This document shows positions 58,973 through 64,000 of a stretch of 64,000 nucleotides of DNA, in pieces. The notes under the pieces were generated by a model that made no database searches, was not told the origin of the DNA, and saw only the letters and a program-made list of their open reading frames with translations. Positions within the stretch are counted from its first letter, which is position 1; each line of letters starts with the position of its first letter. Source of the stretch: Emticicia sp043780375 (lineage in GTDB: Bacteria; Bacteroidota; Bacteroidia; Cytophagales; Spirosomataceae); contig NZ_JAYWCU010000115.1 in the NCBI RefSeq assembly GCF_043780375.1, forward strand, positions 1-64,000, given 5' to 3'. Made by a program: the position numbers and the translations under genes.

Positions 58973-59562
58973 TATGCTTGTTTCAGAAATTCAATCATTT
59001 TGGCAACAGCCAAACCTCGGTGGCTAATTGGGTTTTTTTCTTCGATATTCATTTCAGCAAATGTGCGGTCATAGCCATCAGGAATAAAGAGAGGGTCGTA
59101 GCCAAAGCCTTTTGAGCCTTGCTTTTGATGAATAATTTTTCCACGAATAATTCCTTCAAAATGATGAGCTATTCCATTGGTAATCAGGGTAATAACACAT
59201 CTAAATTGTGCAGAACGGTTTTCGATTCCTTCAAGATTTTTCAGCAGTTTTTGCATATTATTCTCATGGTTTCCATGTTCGCCTGCGACAGGCGTTCCCG
59301 CATAACGTGCCGAGAAAACACCTGGTTCACCATCAAGGGCATCGACTTCTAAACCCGAATCATCAGCTAGGCAATTGAGCTGGAAACGCTCCCAAATGTA
59401 CATAGCTTTTTGCAGCGAATTTCCATCAAAAGTATCGGATGTTTCGGGAATATCGTCAAAGCAACCAATTTCATTTAAAGTCTGTAATTGAAATTTTTCG
59501 CCAAGAAGTGATTGTAATTCTTCTATTTTATGGGTATTGTTGGTTGCGAGGCAGAGTTTCAT
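58972..59562 (-). CDS. rdgB: Non-canonical purine NTP pyrophosphatase
   Basis: The 196-residue protein begins MKLCLATNNTHKIEELQSLL and carries DTFDGNSLQKA, CLADDSGLEVDALDGEPGVF, and GKIIHQKQGSKGFGYDPLFI, then KNPISHRGLA. These are the active-site motifs of RdgB/HAM1, which removes dITP and XTP from the nucleotide pool. Length and motifs are normal. It follows prfA on the same strand with a terminator-like hairpin between. Confidence 0.96.
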   Translation of the reverse strand: MKLCLATNNTHKIEELQSLLGEKFQLQTLNEIGCFDDIPETSDTFDGNSLQKAMYIWERFQLNCLADDSGLEVDALDGEPGVFSARYAGTPVAGEHGNHENNMQKLLKNLEGIENRSAQFRCVITLITNGIAHHFEGIIRGKIIHQKQGSKGFGYDPLFIPDGYDRTFAEMNIEEKNPISHRGLAVAKMIEFLKQA

Positions 59563-59580
59563 TTTGATTATAAAAAAGTG

Positions 59581-59606
59581 TAGGGGTCCAAAATTTTGAA
59601 CCCCTA
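59581..59606 (-). terminator. Terminator-like hairpin after prfA
   Basis: TAGGGGTCCAAAA and TTTTGAACCCCTA pair with one mismatch. On the minus strand a T-run begins a few bases after it. The same sequence family occurs at 63529-63553 and in part at 2601-2611. Confidence 0.55.
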
Positions 59607-59665
59607 AGTTATATATTCTTCGAGTAAGTTTTTATATCAGCAATGGGCATGATAAAGTTGTGCTT

Positions 59666-60745
59666 TTACACAGTCATCATCCCATCTTTCATTTTTTCGG
59701 CATTATCAGCAATGCGAAGTTGCTCAATGAAACCGCCAATTTCTCCTTCCATAACGGTTGGTAAATTATAAACTGTATAGCCAATTCGGTGGTCGGTTAC
59801 ACGACTTTGTGCATAATTATAAGTTCTGATTTTGTCCGAGCGGTCGCCTTTGCCAATCAAGCCTTTTCGTTCGGCGGCAATGGCATCGTTATGTTTTGTC
59901 ATTTCCATTTCGTATAATCTCGAACGCAAAACAGACAAAGCTTTTTCACGATTTTTGATTTGTGAGCGTTCATCTTGGCAAGAAACGGTAATTCCTGATG
60001 GAATATGCACCATTCTGACGGCAGAGTAAGTAGTATTTACCGACTGCCCACCCGCACCTGACGAGCAAAAAGTATCAATTCTTACATCATTCATGTTGAT
60101 TGACAAATCAACTTCATCGGCTTCGGGCATAGCAGCAACCGAAGCTGCCGAAGTATGTACACGTCCTTGAGACTCTGTGGCAGGTACTCGTTGCACACGA
60201 TGCACACCTGACTCAAATTTGAGCTTTCCATAGACATCATCACCTTCAACCTGCACAATAATTTCTTTGTAGCCGCCAGATGTTCCTTCGTTGTGGTCGA
60301 GCAAAGTCATTGACCAACCTTGTTGTTTTTCGATATAACGTTGGTACATTCTGAATAAATCTCCTGCGAAAATTGATGCTTCATCTCCTCCAGTTCCTGC
60401 ACGAATTTCGAGAATCACATTTTTACTATCATTTGGGTCTTTCGGAATCAACATTTCTTTCAAAACTGCTTCCAACATATCTCTTTGTGGTACAAGTGAA
60501 TCTAATTCTTCTTTTGCCATCTCACGCATTTCTTCGTCTTTTTCGTTGGCAACGATGTCTTTAGCTTCCTCCACGTTCGACAATATATTTTTATAAATAT
60601 TCAACTGAGCTACGATTTTATCTAAATCTTTGTATTCTTTGCTCAAGCGAGTAAATTTCGTCATGTCCGATACTATTTCTGGCATCGTCATTTGTTGCGA
60701 AACTTCTTCAAATCGCTCTCGTATTGCTTCTAATTGCTCTAACAT
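59666..60745 (-). CDS. prfA: Peptide chain release factor 1
   Basis: The start is placed at 60745 (MLEQLEAIRERFEEVSQQMT) rather than 60763. The protein has RVPATESQGRVHTSAASVAA with the PAT-type stop-codon motif of RF1, and CSSGAGGQSVNTTYSAVRMV with the GGQ motif near residue 233 that reaches the peptidyl-transferase centre. It ends release at UAA and UAG. Length is normal for RF1. Confidence 0.97.
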   Translation of the reverse strand: MLEQLEAIRERFEEVSQQMTMPEIVSDMTKFTRLSKEYKDLDKIVAQLNIYKNILSNVEEAKDIVANEKDEEMREMAKEELDSLVPQRDMLEAVLKEMLIPKDPNDSKNVILEIRAGTGGDEASIFAGDLFRMYQRYIEKQQGWSMTLLDHNEGTSGGYKEIIVQVEGDDVYGKLKFESGVHRVQRVPATESQGRVHTSAASVAAMPEADEVDLSINMNDVRIDTFCSSGAGGQSVNTTYSAVRMVHIPSGITVSCQDERSQIKNREKALSVLRSRLYEMEMTKHNDAIAAERKGLIGKGDRSDKIRTYNYAQSRVTDHRIGYTVYNLPTVMEGEIGGFIEQLRIADNAEKMKDGMMTV

Positions 60746-60888
60746 GGTAATCTCAGTGAACACTTAACAGTAAACAATTAAAAATATTTACCGATAATTA
60801 TTGTTTATAAAATTTAATAAACCTACTTCGTAGAAATGATAACGATTTTTTTTAATTAACCATTCACCATTTTACATTTATCATTAAT

Positions 60889-61740
60889 TTAATAAGTCTT
60901 TTTACATTGACTCAAAACCAATTGATTTAACTTAATATAAGCATCATCACCTGCTTTTTTTGCCAACTCCATCGATTTTTCAGCGTTCGGAATTGCCACA
61001 ATACAATTATTTTGTTTGGCTGCAATTCGAGCTACTAACTGGTACGTCCAATATTCTTTACTTTTTTCTAACACTTTATTTGCCCAGCCTAATGCTTCAT
61101 CAAGTTTAATGCCTTTTTGGTAATAATAATCTGCTGCCGAAAAATAAGTATCACTCGTTACCTCTGTTTTTGATGTTTTTTCGGCAATTTCTGCCATGAT
61201 TTTTTCTTCAACTTTTTGTTCAATTTTAAATCTAACCTCGGTACTTTCCCATTTGATTGATAAAAAAGCACTTGTTGGGGTAAATTCTACAAAATCAATG
61301 GTCATTTGTTCGGTAAATTCTTGTGGTTGAATAGGCTGAACATTGAATCGAATAATGTCTTTTTTTATATCGTAGCCATAAGAACCCCATTGTTTATCAT
61401 CACTATTGAAGATTATCATCCAATCGCTTTTCCCTGGAATCGTATAAAGACCATAGCTTCCTCTTTTCAGAATCGCTCCATTAACCAATACATCATCATC
61501 GAATTTGACAGATGTAATTTTGTTTGCACCTGTACGCCATATTTTTGCATAAGGTACCAAATCGCCAAAAATCTTGCGACCTTTTACCGAAGGGCGACTA
61601 TAATCAACAGTTATTTTGGTAAGTCCGAGCGTTTGTGTGAGCATTGCTGATGGACTTGCCGCAGGTGTATTTATTTGGGCAAAACCCTGAATTGATATAA
61701 AAGTAAAAATTAAAATTAGTTTAGATCCCAAGCAATTCAT
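60889..61740 (-). CDS. Secreted DUF2911 protein
   Basis: The 283-residue protein has a signal peptide (MNCLGSKLILIFTFISIQGF) and a DUF2911 domain: ITVDYSRPSVKGRKIFGDLV, WRTGANKITSVKFDDDVLVN, and GSYGLYTIPGKSDWMIIFNS. A helical C-terminal part (about residues 195-283) with TPR-like pairs (YYYQKGIKLDEALGWANKVL) follows. The family is common and exported in Bacteroidota; its function is unknown. Confidence 0.92.
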   Translation of the reverse strand: MNCLGSKLILIFTFISIQGFAQINTPAASPSAMLTQTLGLTKITVDYSRPSVKGRKIFGDLVPYAKIWRTGANKITSVKFDDDVLVNGAILKRGSYGLYTIPGKSDWMIIFNSDDKQWGSYGYDIKKDIIRFNVQPIQPQEFTEQMTIDFVEFTPTSAFLSIKWESTEVRFKIEQKVEEKIMAEIAEKTSKTEVTSDTYFSAADYYYQKGIKLDEALGWANKVLEKSKEYWTYQLVARIAAKQNNCIVAIPNAEKSMELAKKAGDDAYIKLNQLVLSQCKKTY

Positions 61741-61974
61741 TATTAATATTGTTTTGAGGTTAGTATTTTGATGTAAAGTTAAGACATATCTTTTGTTGGA
61801 ATAATGTTTTAGACTAGTTTTTTATGGTTTGAAGCTATTGACAACTCCTAACAACCCTTTCGTACAAAGAAAAAGGGTCTAAAATAGAGAATTTTAGTTA
61901 AGTTTTTAGTGGTAAAATATTTTCAAAATACAATTTAATCTATAAATTGCACTAAAAAACAATCATGTTACGCT
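61741..61974. other. Spacer upstream of the acyl-CoA ligase gene
   Basis: The 234-bp gap between divergent genes holds no gene. It is AT-rich with an AAAGGGTC-like segment near 61860, and it must contain promoters for both flanking genes, but I find none with both boxes. Confidence 0.45.
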
Positions 61975-63522
61975 ATGTTTAATTTATCAACTATTTTGGA
62001 GCATCATGCTCACAATTCTCCTAACAAAGAAGCCTTAATTTTTGCAGATAAACGCATTACATTTAGCCAATTGGATGCAGCAACGAATCAAGTTGCCAAT
62101 GGTTTGAAAAATATCGGCATCGGTCATGGCGATAAAGTAGCTTTGACTTGCCCTAATTTGCCTCATTTTCCGATGATTTATTTTGCAATTTTGAAAACTG
62201 GTGCAACAGTTGTGCCATTAAGCGTTTTGCTGAAACGTCATGAAATTGCTTATCATTTGCAAGATTCTGATGCGAAAGCCTACTTTTGCTTCGTTGGAAC
62301 ACCCGAAATGCCGATGGGACAAGAGGGTTACGCAGGTTTTGAAATGACCGATTCGTGTCAAAATTTCTTTATAATTACGCCCTCTCCTGCCGATAGTTCA
62401 CCCATTGAAGGCACAAAAACAATGGGAATGTTAATGGCGGGACAATCGCCTAAATTTCAAAGTTATTTTACTTCACCCGACGATACAGCGGTCATAATTT
62501 ATACTTCTGGAACAACAGGTCGGCCAAAAGGAGCGGAGCTGACCCACTCAAATCTTTTCTTGAATGCTAATTTGAGTAAAGATTTGCAAGATTTGGGCTA
62601 CAATGATAAAGTGATGTTGGTGCTGCCGTTATTCCATATTTTTGGTCAAGTAGTAGGCATGATTGCCAGTATTTACCGAGGTGCTACGGCAGTGCTTGTA
62701 CCAAGATTTGAAGCAGAAATGGTGCTTAATTTACTTCAAAATGAAAAAATTACACATTTTGCAGGAGTGCCAACCATGTATTGGGGATTGTTGAGTTATC
62801 CTGAAATGCATAAATTTGATTTACAAGCGATCAAAAGCACCCTTCGTAAGTGTTTATCAGGAGGTGCTGCCTTGCCTGTACAAGTGTTGAAAGATTTTGA
62901 AGCGAAATTTGAAGTGGAGATTTTAGAAGGCTATGGAATGTCGGAAGGCTCACCTGTGGTAACTTTTAATCATCCCGACCGAGTGCGTAAACCTGGGTCT
63001 GTTGGAACACCAGTGTGGGGAGTTGAAGTTTGTATAAAAGACGAAAATGGCAACGAACTTGGAGCAAATGAAAAAGGAGAAATTTGTTATCGTGGGCATA
63101 ATGTAATGAAAGGCTACTACAAACGCCCCGATGCAAATGCCGAAACGATTATTAATGGTTGGCTACATTCGGGAGATATTGGTATCAGAGATGATGACGG
63201 CTACTATTTTATCGTTGACCGTACCAAAGATATGATAATTCGTGGCGGCTATAATGTATATCCACGAGAAGTTGAGGAAGTGATGATTCAACATTCGGCT
63301 ATTTCGATGGTGGCAGTTATTGGCATTGCCCACGACGAATATGGCGAAGAAATAAAGGCTTGTGTTGTACTAAAAGCCGAAATGGAAATTTCGGAAAGAG
63401 AACTAATTTCTTGGACAAAAGAGCGAATCGCTTCTTATAAATACCCTCGTGTAGTAGAATTTATGAACACTCTTCCAATGGGGGCTTCGGGAAAAATTTT
63501 GAAGCGAGAATTACGAAAATAA
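61975..63522 (+). CDS. Long-chain acyl-CoA ligase (AMP-binding)
   Basis: The 515-residue protein has the adenylate-forming motifs: VIIYTSGTTGRPKGAELTH near residue 176, LEGYGMSEGSPVVTFNHPD, GWLHSGDIGIRDDDGYYFIV, and GKILKRELRK at the end with the catalytic Lys. It activates a carboxylic acid, most likely a long-chain fatty acid, as the acyl-AMP and then acyl-CoA. Substrate length is not set by the motifs. No other fatty-acid gene is adjacent. Confidence 0.93.
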   Translation: MFNLSTILEHHAHNSPNKEALIFADKRITFSQLDAATNQVANGLKNIGIGHGDKVALTCPNLPHFPMIYFAILKTGATVVPLSVLLKRHEIAYHLQDSDAKAYFCFVGTPEMPMGQEGYAGFEMTDSCQNFFIITPSPADSSPIEGTKTMGMLMAGQSPKFQSYFTSPDDTAVIIYTSGTTGRPKGAELTHSNLFLNANLSKDLQDLGYNDKVMLVLPLFHIFGQVVGMIASIYRGATAVLVPRFEAEMVLNLLQNEKITHFAGVPTMYWGLLSYPEMHKFDLQAIKSTLRKCLSGGAALPVQVLKDFEAKFEVEILEGYGMSEGSPVVTFNHPDRVRKPGSVGTPVWGVEVCIKDENGNELGANEKGEICYRGHNVMKGYYKRPDANAETIINGWLHSGDIGIRDDDGYYFIVDRTKDMIIRGGYNVYPREVEEVMIQHSAISMVAVIGIAHDEYGEEIKACVVLKAEMEISERELISWTKERIASYKYPRVVEFMNTLPMGASGKILKRELRK

Positions 63523-63528
63523 AAATAA

Positions 63529-63553
63529 TAGGGGTTCAAAATTTGAACCCCTA
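63529..63553. terminator. Hairpin between the ligase and the oxidoreductase genes
   Basis: TAGGGGTTCAAA (63529-63540) and TTTGAACCCCTA (63542-63553) are perfect inverted arms around one base. It is the same family as the hairpin after prfA. No T-run follows, so a simple terminator role is doubtful. Confidence 0.5.
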
Positions 63554-63576
63554 CAAAATATATTCGGTCTGTAAAA

Positions 63577-64000
63577 TCAATATTTAAATGGCTTTCCACC
63601 AGCCATTACTTCTTGTGTTTTTTCATCAAAAGTTACCTTCATACCCGTACGATAAGCGGCAGTTGCCATGATGTTGGCAATTGAATGCGAATAACCTGCT
63701 TCAATCGGAGCATTTGGCGTTTTGCGGCTACGTACACATTCCATCCAATTTTTGATGTGGTTGAATGTCAAAGGGTCATTGCCAGTATTCGCATCGCTTG
63801 CTACTTTATCGCCTTGTAAGGTCATTTTTGGCAATAGATTTGCCTTCATTCCCATTGTTTTTGCATGACCTTCAGTCAAGCCACCCGTTGAAGAAATTTC
63901 GTTGGTATCCAAGTTAATCATACCACCATTAGAGTAATACAATTCTTTAGTATCACCAGCCGCATTTGAGAAACGAGAAGTGAACTGTACTTGGAAACCT
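63577..64000 (-). CDS. Gfo/Idh/MocA family oxidoreductase (N-terminal part cut off by window)
   Basis: The frame is open to the window edge on the minus strand, giving 140 residues of the C-terminal part. It has LTFNHIKNWMECVRSRKTPN, followed by APIEAGYSHSIANIMATAAY and the ending VMAGGKPFKY, the standard end of secreted or cytosolic Gfo/Idh/MocA dehydrogenases in Bacteroidota. These act on sugars or inositols with NAD(P). The Rossmann part and the start lie beyond 64000, so an export signal cannot be judged. Confidence 0.9.
   Translation of the reverse strand, partial: GFQVQFTSRFSNAAGDTKELYYSNGGMINLDTNEISSTGGLTEGHAKTMGMKANLLPKMTLQGDKVASDANTGNDPLTFNHIKNWMECVRSRKTPNAPIEAGYSHSIANIMATAAYRTGMKVTFDEKTQEVMAGGKPFKY

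Noticed and set aside
1..64000. tRNA, rRNA or complete IS element
   Set aside because: No cloverleaf-like region with conserved arms and no transposase frame were seen on reading both strands.

Overview
The window looks like a chromosomal stretch of a Bacteroidota bacterium, most likely an aerobic member of the Cytophagales. The evidence is the low GC content, several good matches to the Bacteroidota promoter pattern (TTG or TTTG, about 17-22 nt, then TAnnTTTG), a protein with a type IX secretion sorting tail, CarboxypepD_reg-like, DUF2911 and 3-coathanger-type domains, DUF6934, and fused gamma-alpha 2-oxoacid:ferredoxin oxidoreductase genes. The exact genus cannot be named from the sequence alone. 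No tRNA, rRNA, CRISPR array or complete insertion sequence was seen.

Layout. 1-3.2 kb, minus strand: a cut-off secreted protein, a YebC-family protein, a lipoprotein and a small membrane-anchored protein. 3.3-7.4 kb, plus: an IscA-like protein lacking its usual cysteines and a very large NtrY-like histidine kinase. 7.4-11.3 kb: an MFS-rhodanese fusion with a Crp/Fnr regulator, a doxX/hxlR divergent pair with a likely operator, and pnuC. 11.3-16.8 kb, plus: an L-rhamnose isomerase, a SUKH-type protein, a block of nested palindromes, a proteasome-fold-like protein and lutABC. Rhamnose breakdown makes lactaldehyde and lactate, so rhaI and lutABC probably serve one pathway. 17.1-20.3 kb: a BatA-type membrane protein and a TolB-like propeller.

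20.3-28.2 kb, minus, is a redox island: pntAA-pntAB-pntB (proton-translocating transhydrogenase), a GltD-like flavoprotein with two ferredoxin-type clusters, then korA-korB (2-oxoglutarate:ferredoxin oxidoreductase). Together they could link proton motive force, NADPH and ferredoxin. 28.5-36.1 kb holds a decayed cytochrome-like fragment, a CarboxypepD_reg protein, a two-cluster Fe-S protein, tatC, an OmpH-like lipoprotein, a penicillin acylase family enzyme and a periplasmic rhodanese. 36.1-38.5 kb is the rplM-rpsI-rpsB ribosomal operon. Its roughly 240-nt leader contains a strongly folded element that is a candidate autoregulatory RNA. 38.5-49.4 kb carries secreted and redox proteins: a T9SS cargo protein, a flavin/2Fe-2S reductase, a GH3-beta-lactamase fusion, an M23 peptidase and a large Asp-box propeller protein.

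49.4-51.4 kb, minus, is the best candidate for an undescribed system. It is a compact, very AT-rich set of five overlapping or abutting genes: an IF2-N-like first protein, a 69-aa protein, an XRE repressor, a DUF6934 protein and a 55-aa protein. It is driven by one promoter embedded in a perfect 14-bp inverted repeat. 51.5-64 kb returns to ordinary genes: an acyltransferase, a frameshifted membrane AraC regulator, an S41 peptidase, a cytosolic sulfite-oxidase-like enzyme, pruA, a cupin-AraC regulator, rdgB, prfA, a DUF2911 protein, an acyl-CoA ligase and a cut-off Gfo/Idh/MocA oxidoreductase.
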